A DNA stretch of 64,000 bases, taken from the NCBI GenBank assembly GCA_025463005.1, contig JAOAPR010000111.1:1-64000 (forward strand), in the 5' to 3' direction. Within the stretch, counting starts at the first letter, position 1. Each line of letters begins with the position of its first letter. The notes under the pieces were generated by a model. It was not told the DNA's origin and searched no databases. It saw only the letters and a program-made list of their open reading frames with translations. This document shows positions 17,803-26,207 of this stretch, piece after piece. The DNA is from Bryobacterales bacterium (GTDB lineage Bacteria; Acidobacteriota; Terriglobia; Bryobacterales; Bryobacteraceae). Made by a program: the position numbers and the translations under genes.

Positions 17803-18445
17803 CTACAACGACCGCAGGAAGTTCAAGATATCCTGCTTGTCCGACACTGACAGTCCCTTGAAGTTGTTGATCACGGTGTTGGCTTCCGAAGTCGGATCGG
17901 CGCCGTTGTTCGCATGAGCCTTGATTGCTTGGAGCAGATCATTAGTTCTGCCGTCGTGAAGGAAAAAATTCCGCTGGCCGAGAGGGCGTATCGGGACGTC
18001 CCATGATCGTGAACAAATCATGGACTCCGCCGTCGGATGCAAATCTGACCTCGCGAATGGGCCCGTTCGCGCTGATGATGTTCAGGACCTGAAGAGGCGT
18101 GACCTGACTCAGCGGCGCCACTGACATCTGTGGATTCGAGGCAGGACTGGAACCTCCAATGGCCGGAGACTTGTGGCATCCCGCGCAACTATCAAGATTG
18201 AATCGGGGACCGAGCCCCTTCTCCGTGTCCGGCACTGTCCCTGATACGGAAGCGACTTCTTGAAACGCGTTCTGGCCGGAGGTGAAGAACTTGACCTGGT
18301 TGGTGGTGAGGCCCTGGATTGTGCCGCCAGCGCCAGGAGCGCCGGCGCGAACGCCCGGATCGGTTTGAGCTGTGGCCAATACGGCGAACATCAAGAACCC
18401 AAAAGCCTTATGGATCGGAGAGTGAATAGACACTTTTAGATACAC
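17803..18445 (-). pseudogene. Di-heme oxidoreductase (DUF1111) remnant with internal deletion
   Basis: Two fragments in different frames. The 5' part (18445-about 18000) has a signal peptide, the first heme site LDSCAGCHKSPAIGG, and ANGPIREVRFASDGGVHDLF; it then goes out of frame and stops at 17942. The 3' part (about 18030-17803) gives RNFFLHDGRTNDLLQAIKAH and ends DKQDILNFLRSL, the normal C-terminus of the family. Intact members are about 450-550 aa with a second CxxCH, which is missing here. So roughly 250-300 codons were lost and the frame was shifted near 18000. The start GTG 18445 has a GAGGAAAG site upstream. Confidence 0.8.
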
Positions 18446-18677
18446 CTTTCCTCGTTGAAATTTAGGAACCTATTGGACGCGACTATAAACGCAGACCCGT
18501 CCGCCTGCCCGCGTTTAAACTTTCGCGGCACTCCCGAGGGCAACTTAGATCAAACCGTTTCAAGAAAGTACCATGCAAAGGGATACCGTTCAATGAGAAA
18601 ACGACCCTACGAAGGGTTAGGCACAGCCCTATGCAGAAGCTGCGGGATTAGCGATTCCAACAAACTGAAGAAAACCT
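18446..18677. other. Intergenic region between the pseudogene and the ECF sigma gene
   Basis: 232 bp of lower GC than its surroundings. It must hold the start signals for both divergent genes. GGAACC (18465-18470) with TATAAA (18484-18489) is a possible but weak plus-strand ECF-type promoter (13-nt spacing). A 79-codon reading frame from 18455 shows no recognisable features and is not called. Confidence 0.35.
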
Positions 18678-19274
18678 ATGGAGGGTCCGTCTAAGGATAC
18701 GGTGGTGAGCCTGAGCGATCGCGAGATCAGCCCGGAGATCATCGATTCGTGCCGCCGGGGAGATCGCGAGGCGTTTCGCGCTCTCTACGAGGCGTATAAG
18801 GACAAAGTGTATTCCATCGCTCTCTATTTTTTTCACGGAGACACAGGCGCGGCGAGCGACGCGACGCAGCAAACATTTCTGAAGCTGATGACGAACATCA
18901 AGAGCTTTCGTGGCGACTCGGAATTCTCGACATGGCTGCACCGGATGGCAGTGAATACGTGCATGGATGGATCGCGCAAGAACAAATCGCGGGAGCGGTC
19001 CGAAGAGCCGTTGGAACTGGTCCGGATCGGTGAACCGGCTTCGCACGATGAGGATCTGGCGCGCAGGCAAGTCGCGAGCCGGATCCAGGCGGCACTGTCC
19101 TCGTTGCCGCCGAAGCTGCGGATGCCGATACTGCTCCGCTATTTCGAGGACCTGTCCTATATCGAAATGGCGAAGGCTTTACATTGTTCCGCGGGAACCG
19201 TGGCATCGCGGCTGAATACAGGACACAAATTACTCGCCGAGAAGCTGGCGAAGCTGCGCGGGATGGGGCGATGA
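18678..19274 (+). CDS. ECF-family RNA polymerase sigma factor
   Basis: 198 aa. Region 2 is seen as RRGDREAFRALYEAYKDKVY and FLKLMTNIKSFRGDSEFSTW followed by LHRMAVNTCMD; region 4 as LPPKLRMPILLRYFEDLSY and the helix-turn-helix EMAKALHCSAGTVASRL. ATG 18678 gives the longest reading; GTG 18702 or 18705, behind AAGGA, may be the real start. Its stop overlaps the fecR-like gene (ATGA), so this is a sigma/anti-sigma-type pair, and two secreted proteins follow in the same unit. Confidence 0.93.
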   Translation: MEGPSKDTVVSLSDREISPEIIDSCRRGDREAFRALYEAYKDKVYSIALYFFHGDTGAASDATQQTFLKLMTNIKSFRGDSEFSTWLHRMAVNTCMDGSRKNKSRERSEEPLELVRIGEPASHDEDLARRQVASRIQAALSSLPPKLRMPILLRYFEDLSYIEMAKALHCSAGTVASRLNTGHKLLAEKLAKLRGMGR

Positions 19275-20227
19275 AGATGGCTGACGAAAAACCACCATCG
19301 GGTCGGATCGAGCCCGGACAATTGCCGCTGGTCAAGGCGCCCGATGCGATCTGGAAGTCGATCGTGGCCGCGCTGGATGCGACGCCTGAACTTCGACGCG
19401 TCGATCGGTTTTCTTTCCCTGTCTGGCAATGGGCGGCGGCATCGCTGGTCGTGATCGGCGGGGTCTCCTGGTTTGCCTCACGCCCGGCGAAGGCAACCTG
19501 GGAAGTCGCGCGGCTGGAAGGATTGCCTTCGATCGGGTCGCAAACGCTCGCTTCCGACGGTGCGATCAAGGTCGGCGAGTGGTTGCAGACGGATGCCTCC
19601 TCGCGGGCCCGGATCACGATCGGGAATATTGGGGTGGTCGACGTGGAACCGAACAGCCGTGTGCGTTTGGTTGCCGCGAGTGCGACCGAACATCGCCTCA
19701 CGCTAGCGCGCGGCGAGATCAGCGCGACCGTTACCGCTCCGCCGCGCCTGTTCCTGGTGGACACGCCGGCGAGCACGGCAGTCGATCTTGGCTGCGCGTA
19801 TAAGATCCAGACGGATGAGTCTGGCGATGGGCTGCTGCGGGTGACGTCCGGCTGGGTTTCGCTCGAATGGAAGGGGCGCGAGTCGCTGGTGCCTGCGGGT
19901 GCGAACTGCCGTACGCGTTCGCGGACGGGCCCCGGGACGCCTTACTTCGCGGACGCGCCGGAAGCGCTGCAACAGGCGCTTGCTACGTTCGATTTCGGCG
20001 GCGGTGGGCCGGATGCGATGAATACGATCCTGGCCGAAGCGCGTGTGCGCGACACGCTCACCTTGTGGCACCTGCTGTCACGGGTAGAGTCCGCCGAGCG
20101 GATCCGCGTGTTCGATCGCATGGTGGAACTGGTCCCACAGCCGGATAGCGTGTCCCGCGATAAAGCCCTGCAGCTCAATCCGGCGACGCTGAAGTCATGG
20201 AGGGAGGAGCTGGCATGGAAATGGTGA
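19271..20227 (+). CDS. FecR-domain transmembrane regulator
   Basis: 318 aa. A cytoplasmic N-terminal segment of about 50 residues is followed by one transmembrane helix (WQWAAASLVVIGGVSWFA) and a periplasmic FecR domain (ITIGNIGVVDVEPNSRVRLV, LTLARGEISATV, VDTPASTAVDLGCAYKI, LLRVTSGWVSLEW). The layout is that of anti-sigma/FecR regulators that hold an ECF sigma factor. The ATG overlaps the sigma stop, and the next gene starts inside its last codons. No TonB-dependent receptor gene is nearby, so the signal is unknown. Confidence 0.88.
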   Translation: MKMADEKPPSGRIEPGQLPLVKAPDAIWKSIVAALDATPELRRVDRFSFPVWQWAAASLVVIGGVSWFASRPAKATWEVARLEGLPSIGSQTLASDGAIKVGEWLQTDASSRARITIGNIGVVDVEPNSRVRLVAASATEHRLTLARGEISATVTAPPRLFLVDTPASTAVDLGCAYKIQTDESGDGLLRVTSGWVSLEWKGRESLVPAGANCRTRSRTGPGTPYFADAPEALQQALATFDFGGGGPDAMNTILAEARVRDTLTLWHLLSRVESAERIRVFDRMVELVPQPDSVSRDKALQLNPATLKSWREELAWKW

Positions 20228-20676
20228 AAGCCACATGTTTCGCCCTGGCCCTGGCATCTTGTGCCTGGGCCGCAGATTTTTCTCTGGCTATCGGCAACCC
20301 GGTCGCAGTGGCCCTGCCTAATGGCATCGTCAAAAAGGACATCGGCCTGGCGGTTCGAGCCGAGAGCTGCGCGGATCCTGCTAAAGCGCAGCTCAGCGGG
20401 ACCGCGGAGGGCATCGAAAATGGCGTCCGGAGATCCGTGCCGCTGCGGGTAGTTCCCGCGGCGACTCCCGGCGCTTACGCCGTCTTGCACGATTGGCCGC
20501 CGCAGGGCGTGTGGGTGCTTAACCTGACCGGTCATTGCGGAAGCTCGACAGCTTCGGCGATCGTCGCGATCGGGACCAACGGCTTGTTCATCCGTGAATC
20601 CTCAAAGTTTTTTCCTCGCGCCGCTACAGCAGCCGAGGTCGAATCGGTCCTGACAAACCTAAGAGGTGCACAATGA
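20215..20676 (+). CDS. Secreted hypothetical protein
   Basis: 153 aa. A signal peptide (VKATCFALALASCAWAAD) is followed by a small beta-rich domain with two pairs of cysteines (AESCADPAKAQ and LTGHCGSS) and no family I can name. Start ATG 20215 lies in the end of the fecR-like gene behind GGAGGAGC, and its stop overlaps the following gene (ATGA). The nested overlaps tie it to the sigma/FecR unit; it may be a target or the sensed partner. Confidence 0.75.
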   Translation: MEMVKATCFALALASCAWAADFSLAIGNPVAVALPNGIVKKDIGLAVRAESCADPAKAQLSGTAEGIENGVRRSVPLRVVPAATPGAYAVLHDWPPQGVWVLNLTGHCGSSTASAIVAIGTNGLFIRESSKFFPRAATAAEVESVLTNLRGAQ

Positions 20677-21800
20677 AATTCACCGCGACATTCGTAACGA
20701 CGTTCATTCTTTCCGCGGTCAGTTCAACCGCGGCCGATCTGGTCACTCACGAGTGGGGAACGTTCACGTCGGTAGCGGGCGGGAACGGCGCACCGGTGGC
20801 GTGGGCCCCCTTGAACGGACCGGCTGACCTGCCGTGTTTCGTCGAACGGCTCGGGGGAAACTACAAGGCCTTCGCTGGCTTGGTACGCATGGAGACCCCC
20901 GTGCTGTACTTCTATTCGCCGCGCCCGGTGACACTTTCGGTTCACGTGGATTTTCCCAAAGGTTGGATCACGGAATGGTATCCGCACGCAGACAAGATAG
21001 GGAAGGACGAGTTTCCGCATTCATTCGCGCCAGGATACGGCTACCGGAACGGAGGCATTAACTGGAACTCGATCCAGGTGCTTCCCGGCGAGAACCTCAA
21101 GTTTCCCGGCAGCAAGGGCGCCAGTCATTATTACGCCGCGCGCGACACGGACGCGGCGCCGCTACGCATCGGCAATCAACAGGAGAAGTTGATCTTTTAT
21201 CGAGGCATCGGAAGCTTTCAAGCGCCGCTTTGGCCGAAATACTTGAGCGATGGCAAGATCGAGATCCGCAACACGGGCGACCAGCCGATTCCCCTGGCGA
21301 TTGTGTTCGAGAACCGGGGCGCGCAGTTAGGCTACCGCGTGATTCGCGGAATCCAGTACGTTGTGAACGTGGATCCACCGGAGATGACAGGGAATCTCGC
21401 GCAGCTCAGGGAGCAGCTCGCCGGCGAACTGGTGGAATTCGGACTGTACAAGAAAGAAGCGCTCGCCATGATCGAGACCTGGCACGATTCGTGGTTCGAA
21501 GAGGGCACCCGGATCTTCTATGTTTACCCCCGCGCGCAGGTCGACGCGCTGCTTCCGCTGCAGATCCAGCCGGCGCCCGACGCAATCGCACGCGTGTTCG
21601 TGGGCCGGGTCGAGGTCCTGTCGCCGTGGACGCGCCAGACCATCCAGAATGCGGCTGACACCCGGGACATGGCGACGCTCAAGAAGTTCGGGCGGTTCCT
21701 GGATCCCTTTGTGGCGCAGATGCACGCCCAAACCAGCTTCGTACAGCAGGCTGACGCTGAGATTTCTGGCGCCGCGAACACGGGAGCTTGCGTGCAGTGA
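20673..21800 (+). CDS. Secreted hypothetical protein with HEWGTFTSVAG start
   Basis: 375 aa. After a signal peptide (FVTTFILSAVSSTAA) the mature protein starts LVTHEWGTFTSVAGGNGAPV, a block I associate with uncharacterised proteins of Acidobacteria and Planctomycetes. The middle contains RMETPVLYFYSPRPVTLSVHV and HYYAARDTDAAPLRIG, suggesting a beta-rich fold. There is no catalytic motif I can name. It is the last gene of the sigma/FecR unit, overlapping the previous gene by 4 bp. The stop abuts that of the convergent secreted protein. Confidence 0.8.
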   Translation: MKFTATFVTTFILSAVSSTAADLVTHEWGTFTSVAGGNGAPVAWAPLNGPADLPCFVERLGGNYKAFAGLVRMETPVLYFYSPRPVTLSVHVDFPKGWITEWYPHADKIGKDEFPHSFAPGYGYRNGGINWNSIQVLPGENLKFPGSKGASHYYAARDTDAAPLRIGNQQEKLIFYRGIGSFQAPLWPKYLSDGKIEIRNTGDQPIPLAIVFENRGAQLGYRVIRGIQYVVNVDPPEMTGNLAQLREQLAGELVEFGLYKKEALAMIETWHDSWFEEGTRIFYVYPRAQVDALLPLQIQPAPDAIARVFVGRVEVLSPWTRQTIQNAADTRDMATLKKFGRFLDPFVAQMHAQTSFVQQADAEISGAANTGACVQ

Positions 21801-22406
21801 TTACTCCAGCGTGACCGGGCGGTCGAACACGACGTCGAGCGAGGTTCCCTGGCGCAGCTCGACTTCCCGGCCGCGGGTGAGAAGCACGGTAGCGAGACCG
21901 ACCGCGCTGCCGGCACCAGCTCCGATGCCCGCGCCTGAGACGGTTCGATCGACGATCGCACCGGTGGCTGCTCCATAGCCGGCCAGGATGGCGATTCGCG
22001 CAGCATCCCGACCGACGGTCGGTCCTGCCTCGATAGCGTTCTCGTTGCCGACGACCTTCTGTTCCTCGGTACCAGGGGAGTCGACTGACGCGAGCTTCGG
22101 CGAAAACTTATAGACCGGGCCGTTAGGGAACGTAATCGTCTCCAGGCGAATCGCGAGCTCCGCGCGGCCTTTCACGCGACCACTGCGCCTGGCGTTGGTG
22201 ACTACTCCTTGCACGTAGCTGCCGACCGGCAAGACGATACTTCCGGCGACGCTGATCGGGGTGCCGGTTCGCAGATACACGAAATCGCCGTCTTTGGCCG
22301 TGCGCGTCGTGATGGAATTCTCCATGCGCAGCAGGACGTGGGCGCCCTGCGGGATTTCGGCCGCTAGTGTGGCGACCGCGAAAACCAGAAATGATACGGT
22401 TCGCAT
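21801..22406 (-). CDS. Secreted hypothetical protein with glycine-rich segment
   Basis: 201 aa from ATG 22406, which has GGAGAG 7 nt upstream. The signal peptide is MRTVSFLVFAVATLAAE. The mature part carries RTAKDGDFVYLRTGTPISV and IVLPVGSYVQGVVTNARRSG, resembling beta-barrel-like secreted proteins, then a Gly/Ala-rich stretch (VSGAGIGAGAGSAVGLATVLL) like a glycine-zipper. No function known. It follows the CarboxypepD_reg gene by 22 bp and may be the last gene of the uppS unit. Confidence 0.75.
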   Translation of the reverse strand: MRTVSFLVFAVATLAAEIPQGAHVLLRMENSITTRTAKDGDFVYLRTGTPISVAGSIVLPVGSYVQGVVTNARRSGRVKGRAELAIRLETITFPNGPVYKFSPKLASVDSPGTEEQKVVGNENAIEAGPTVGRDAARIAILAGYGAATGAIVDRTVSGAGIGAGAGSAVGLATVLLTRGREVELRQGTSLDVVFDRPVTLE

Positions 22407-22428
22407 TGCTAGCTCTCCTATCCGAAGT

Positions 22429-23118
22429 TTACTCGCAGATCGTAACAGGGCGCTTCGGGCGCAGCTTAGGGTCGCAATTGCCATCAGGACAGGGCTCTAG
22501 GGCGGTGGGGCCATACTCTGATTCCAAGCCGGCCTTCACGCGATAAAAGTACCCGGTTGCTTCTTCCGGATAAAAGCCTTGTCGCCGGAAACTCAAGCCG
22601 TACTCGCCCGGTGAGAGCATTCTGAACGAGAAGAGTCCTTTCGAATCCGTTCGCGTGGAGGCGCATGCCCGAAACGTTCTGCACACCAGAGTTACGACTG
22701 TGTCCGCAGCTCCAATCACGCTGCCAGCTAGACCACCGAAGGATGTATCGCCAGCAACCAGTCGAAACGCGGGAGGGTGCCCTCCACCACAACCGGATGA
22801 TGCGACATCCAGCGTAATGTCGGGCATTCGTTTCTGCTCACCTTCTGAGAGTTCGATTGACTTAAAGGTGGTCAGGTAAAATCCGCTTACTCGGAACGTT
22901 AGAGTATATTCACCCGCCGGGAGATTCGCAAAGAGATAGTCACCCACACCATCGGTTCGGACGCGGTACATCCTGTCACCTGAAACCAGCTCTACAGCGG
23001 CGCGTGCGACGCGTGCCCCGTTTTCGTCGATAACCGTGCCGGTCAGGCTCGCAGTCGGCTCCTGTGCAGGCAACGAAAATGGGATCAACAAAATCGCAGA
23101 TGCCGCTCCGATCCTCAT
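22429..23118 (-). CDS. Carboxypeptidase regulatory-like domain protein
   Basis: 229 aa from ATG 23118. A signal peptide (GAASAILLIPFSLPAQ) is followed by two CarboxypepD_reg-like repeats: SLTGTVIDENGARVARAAVE with GDYLFANLPAGEYTLTFRV, and GLAGSVIGAADTVVTLV with GLFSFRMLSPGEYGLSFR. Such domains are common in secreted acidobacterial proteins and probably mediate binding. Cysteines cluster between and after the repeats. The ATG overlaps the cdsA stop (ATGA, 23115-23118). Confidence 0.82.
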   Translation of the reverse strand: MRIGAASAILLIPFSLPAQEPTASLTGTVIDENGARVARAAVELVSGDRMYRVRTDGVGDYLFANLPAGEYTLTFRVSGFYLTTFKSIELSEGEQKRMPDITLDVASSGCGGGHPPAFRLVAGDTSFGGLAGSVIGAADTVVTLVCRTFRACASTRTDSKGLFSFRMLSPGEYGLSFRRQGFYPEEATGYFYRVKAGLESEYGPTALEPCPDGNCDPKLRPKRPVTICE

Positions 23119-23888
23119 ATCAAAACCCTGAGCAAAGCATACACTACCGGTATGGTGAACAGGCTCGAATCGATGCGGTCGAGCCATCCGCCGTGGCCGG
23201 GGAGCGTAGTCCCGCTGTCCTTCATGCCCGCGCCGCGCTTGAAGGCCGATTCGCACAGGTCGCCCACCTGCCCCGCGATGTTTCCGGCGGCCGCCACGGC
23301 CAACACTTTCCAAAGCGGCTCCGAGGGAATCAGCAAATGCGCGTACACGCCCGCGGCCAAAACGCCGCCCGCAAGTGACCCGATCGATCCTTCCCAGGTT
23401 TTCGAAGGGCTCACGCGAGGCGCAAGCTTATGACGGCCGAACGCGCGACCGACGTACAACGCCGCTGTATCGCCGGCCCAGCTCACCAGCAGCGCGATCA
23501 TAAGCCAGTGCGGGTTTATGGCGCGCAAGTCAAGGGCAGAACGCCACGCTCCGAAGATATAAACCACGCCGAGCAAGGCCGTCGCCGCACTGATCATCGC
23601 TTTTGCGAGATCGGCCTGGCGCAGCTCGAGCGCCATCAGCGCGAGCGCTGCGATGACGATGGTCAGCCATGCTGAGGCCGGATCACGCGTGAACAGCAGC
23701 GCCAGGCCCGCCGTCATGCCCGCCAGGCCGGATCGGGCGACACCCTGCGCGGCTGCGATGTTGTCGAATTCGTGGAAGGCGATTAAGCCCACCAGGACCA
23801 TCAGCGCCAGCAGGGCCCATAGTGGCCCGGCCAAAACCACCCACACCACCAGCGGTATCAGAACCAGCGCGGTAATGATGCGCGTCAT
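23115..23888 (-). CDS. cdsA: Phosphatidate cytidylyltransferase
   Basis: 257 aa membrane protein with about seven to eight hydrophobic helices. The CdsA signature is present near the C-terminus: SAFKRGAGMKDSGTTLPGHG followed by GWLDRID; SPSKTWEGSIGS is the other conserved block. It makes CDP-diacylglycerol from CTP and phosphatidate for phospholipid synthesis. The start overlaps the uppS stop (ATGA), a common pairing of uppS and cdsA. Confidence 0.95.
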   Translation of the reverse strand: MTRIITALVLIPLVVWVVLAGPLWALLALMVLVGLIAFHEFDNIAAAQGVARSGLAGMTAGLALLFTRDPASAWLTIVIAALALMALELRQADLAKAMISAATALLGVVYIFGAWRSALDLRAINPHWLMIALLVSWAGDTAALYVGRAFGRHKLAPRVSPSKTWEGSIGSLAGGVLAAGVYAHLLIPSEPLWKVLAVAAAGNIAGQVGDLCESAFKRGAGMKDSGTTLPGHGGWLDRIDSSLFTIPVVYALLRVLI

Positions 23889-24739
23889 CGCGCCGGGAGG
23901 CTCACAGGCTGGCTCATTGGCTCACGGGCCGGATCGCCCCCGGGCAACACAGCACCGGCGGAGCTGGGCACATCGGAACTACCCAGGCCGCCGTAGCGCC
24001 GGTCGCGCTTTTGGTAATCGAGAATCGCGCGCAGCAATTCGACGCGCGTGAAATCCGGCCATAGCGTCTCCGTCACGTACAGCTCGGCATAGGCGATCTG
24101 CCACAGCAGGAAATTGCTAATGCGCATTTCGCCCGAAGTGCGAATCAGGAGGTCGGGATCGGGTTGCCCCGCCGTGTAGAGTCGTGCGGAGATGGCCTGT
24201 TCGGTGACTTCCACTTCGCCGTTGCGCGCTTCTTTAACCAAAGCCTTCACCGCGTCCACCAGCTCAGCGCGCCCTCCGTAGTTGATCGCAAGATTCAATC
24301 GCAACCCGCGATTTCCGGAGGTCCTGCGAGTTACCAGGTCCAGTTCGGTGCGCACCGGCGCGGGCAGCGCCTCCAGGCGTCCGATGGCTGTGAAACGGAT
24401 ATCGTGGCGCATCATCAGGGCCAGCTCCGCCCGGAGGTAGACTCGCAGCAGCCTCCACAAAGTGTCGACTTCAATGCGCGGCCGCTTCCAGTTCTCGACT
24501 GAAAAAGCATACAGCGTCAGCGCTCCGACGCCCAGGCGGGCACAGGTTTCGACGGTGGCTCGAACTGCGGGAACGCCTTGCTTGTGACCGGCCACGCGAG
24601 GCAGGTTGCGCTGCCGTGCCCAGCGGCCGTTGCCGTCCATGATGATCGCGATGTGCGCGGGAATACGCCCGGAGTCGATGGCTCGTGCCAGCGCGAGCTC
24701 ATCCGAACCCGGCGCGAGCGCCTCCAGCAGGTCCTTCAT
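23885..24739 (-). CDS. uppS: Isoprenyl (di-trans,poly-cis-undecaprenyl) diphosphate synthase
   Basis: 284 aa from ATG 24739. The catalytic block [20 protein letters not shown], then LTLYAFSVENWKRP, and the C-terminal [19 protein letters not shown] are the UppS signatures. It condenses isopentenyl diphosphate onto farnesyl diphosphate to make the C55 carrier for cell wall and LPS. The N-terminal 35 residues and a Pro/Ser-rich C-terminal tail extend the core. It heads uppS-cdsA-CarboxypepD_reg. A second family member lies at 26585, unusually close. Confidence 0.93.
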   Translation of the reverse strand: MKDLLEALAPGSDELALARAIDSGRIPAHIAIIMDGNGRWARQRNLPRVAGHKQGVPAVRATVETCARLGVGALTLYAFSVENWKRPRIEVDTLWRLLRVYLRAELALMMRHDIRFTAIGRLEALPAPVRTELDLVTRRTSGNRGLRLNLAINYGGRAELVDAVKALVKEARNGEVEVTEQAISARLYTAGQPDPDLLIRTSGEMRISNFLLWQIAYAELYVTETLWPDFTRVELLRAILDYQKRDRRYGGLGSSDVPSSAGAVLPGGDPAREPMSQPVSLPAR

Positions 24740-24838
24740 TTTCAGTGACCATGGTACCAGCGGCGGCGCGGCAGGCGCAAAAATCTGCAACCGGATGGCA
24801 TCGAGCGGCGTTGTATCTTTGTACAGAGGTTGGCCTTC

Positions 24839-25522
24839 TTGAATCCTATATGGTTGGTGATGGGTGCGTGTGCGCTTGTTCCGGCGATGTTTGGGCAAAC
24901 AAACGTCCCTGAGCCGCAAGAGATCCCTAGTTCTCCGAACAGCCGCGTGCTCGGCGTGTTGCCCAATTACCGGACAGTCGACGACGCCAGCACTTTTGAA
25001 CCGCTGACGGTGCGCCGCAAGTTTTACATCGGATACAAAGATTCCACCGACTATCCCATTTTCTTTCTAGCTGCAGGCTTGGCGGGACTGGCTCAACTAA
25101 CCGATGAGCACGCCGCTTTCCGACAGGGCCTCAAAGGTTACGGCAAGCGCCTGGGCGGGTCGGTGGGCGATCAGGTGATCGGGAATTTGCTTACCGAATC
25201 AGTGTTACCTTCGCTGCTGCATGAAGACCCGCGCTACTTCCGGCGCGGCCACGGAGGTATTTGGTCGCGCACAGGCTACGCCGCCAGCCGCGTGCTCGTC
25301 GCGCGCAATGACCATGGCAACTGGACCTTCAATTTCGCCGAAGTGGGCGGAAACGCGATCGGCGCGGCCATCGCCAACGCTTATTATCCCGGAGAGCGGA
25401 ACTGGGGGGATAACGTCCAGCGCTTCTCTTCGCAGATGGCAACGGACGCTTTTTCTCAGATCCTGAAGGAATTCTGGCCGGACATAAAGCGCAAGTACTT
25501 CACCCGCCATACTCATTCCTAA
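24839..25522 (+). CDS. Secreted hypothetical protein
   Basis: 227 aa from TTG 24839, with GAGG 9 nt upstream; TTG 24830 would add three residues. The N-terminus (NPIWLVMGACALVPAMFGQ) is a signal peptide. The body includes FYIGYKDSTDYPIFFLAAGL, ESVLPSLLHEDPRYFRRG and GGNAIGAAIANAYYPGERNW, with moderately hydrophobic helices; I recall similar proteins in Acidobacteria without a known role. Divergent from uppS by about 100 bp. Confidence 0.75.
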   Translation: MNPIWLVMGACALVPAMFGQTNVPEPQEIPSSPNSRVLGVLPNYRTVDDASTFEPLTVRRKFYIGYKDSTDYPIFFLAAGLAGLAQLTDEHAAFRQGLKGYGKRLGGSVGDQVIGNLLTESVLPSLLHEDPRYFRRGHGGIWSRTGYAASRVLVARNDHGNWTFNFAEVGGNAIGAAIANAYYPGERNWGDNVQRFSSQMATDAFSQILKEFWPDIKRKYFTRHTHS

Positions 25523-25533
25523 TTTACTTTCTG

Positions 25534-25573
25534 TTGTAAAGTACTTGACAATCCTCCAGGTGTCGCCTATTCT
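25534..25573 (+). promoter_or_regulatory. Sigma70-type promoter with palindromic operator
   Basis: TTGACA (25545-25550), 17-nt spacer, TATTCT (25568-25573), then 7 nt to ATG 25581: the best promoter in the window and a leaderless one. TTGTAAAGTACTTGACAA (25534-25551) is an 18-bp palindrome with one mismatched pair, centred on AGTACT and overlapping the -35. A repressor bound here would block the promoter; the winged-helix regulator two genes on is the obvious candidate. Confidence 0.75.
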
Positions 25574-25580
25574 GTAGCTC

Positions 25581-26207
25581 ATGGCGAGTATCCGGCCGAT
25601 TCGCAACGTACCCCCCGAGCCGATTCCTCTGCACACGCACGCGCTCGATAACCTGCGCTATATCCGGGAGACGATGGAACGCGCCGGTTCGTTCACGGCG
25701 GTGCCGGGCTGGGGCGGAGTGCTGATGGGCGTCACGGCGCTGGCTGCCGCCGGATTCGCATCGCACGCAGGATCGCGAGGTCTGTGGCTGGCGATCTGGC
25801 TTAGCGAGGCCATATTGGCAATAGGAGTGGGGGTGCTCGCGATGTGGCGCAAGGCCAGTGCCGCGGGTCTTCCGCTGTGGTCCGCGCCGGCCCGCAAGTT
25901 CGTCTTCAGCTTCGTGCCGCCGCTGTTCGCCGGGGCGGTGCTAACGCTAACGTTGTGGGAAGCGGGAGCAGTCGCGTCGATTCCCGGCCTATGGTTGATG
26001 CTCTATGGCACGGGTGTGATCACAGGCGGCGCATTCTCGGTGCGGGCGATTCCCGTGATGGGCGCCTGCTTCCTGGCGGAAGGCGCGCTCGCGCTCTTCC
26101 TGCTTCCAGGAATGTCCATGGTGTGGGCGGATCTCTGGCTGGGCGCCGGTTTCGGCGGCTTACACATTCTATTCGGAGCGATCATCGCGAGGAGGTACGG
26201 TGGCTAG
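25581..26207 (+). CDS. Hypothetical multi-pass membrane protein
   Basis: 208 aa. After a soluble N-terminal 45 residues (HTHALDNLRYIRETMERAGS) there are about five hydrophobic segments, e.g. GVLMGVTALAAAGFA, LWLAIWLSEAILAIGVGVLA and WLMLYGTGVITGGAF. No named family. The start ATG lies 7 nt after TATTCT, so the mRNA is probably leaderless. It overlaps the winged-helix regulator gene by 8 bp, forming a two-gene unit under the palindromic operator. Confidence 0.82.
   Translation: MASIRPIRNVPPEPIPLHTHALDNLRYIRETMERAGSFTAVPGWGGVLMGVTALAAAGFASHAGSRGLWLAIWLSEAILAIGVGVLAMWRKASAAGLPLWSAPARKFVFSFVPPLFAGAVLTLTLWEAGAVASIPGLWLMLYGTGVITGGAFSVRAIPVMGACFLAEGALALFLLPGMSMVWADLWLGAGFGGLHILFGAIIARRYGG

Noticed and set aside
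18455-18694. Small plus-strand frame of 79 codons before the ECF sigma gene
   Set aside because: No ribosome-binding site, no signal peptide or motif, and it runs into the sigma gene in another frame; more likely promoter DNA.
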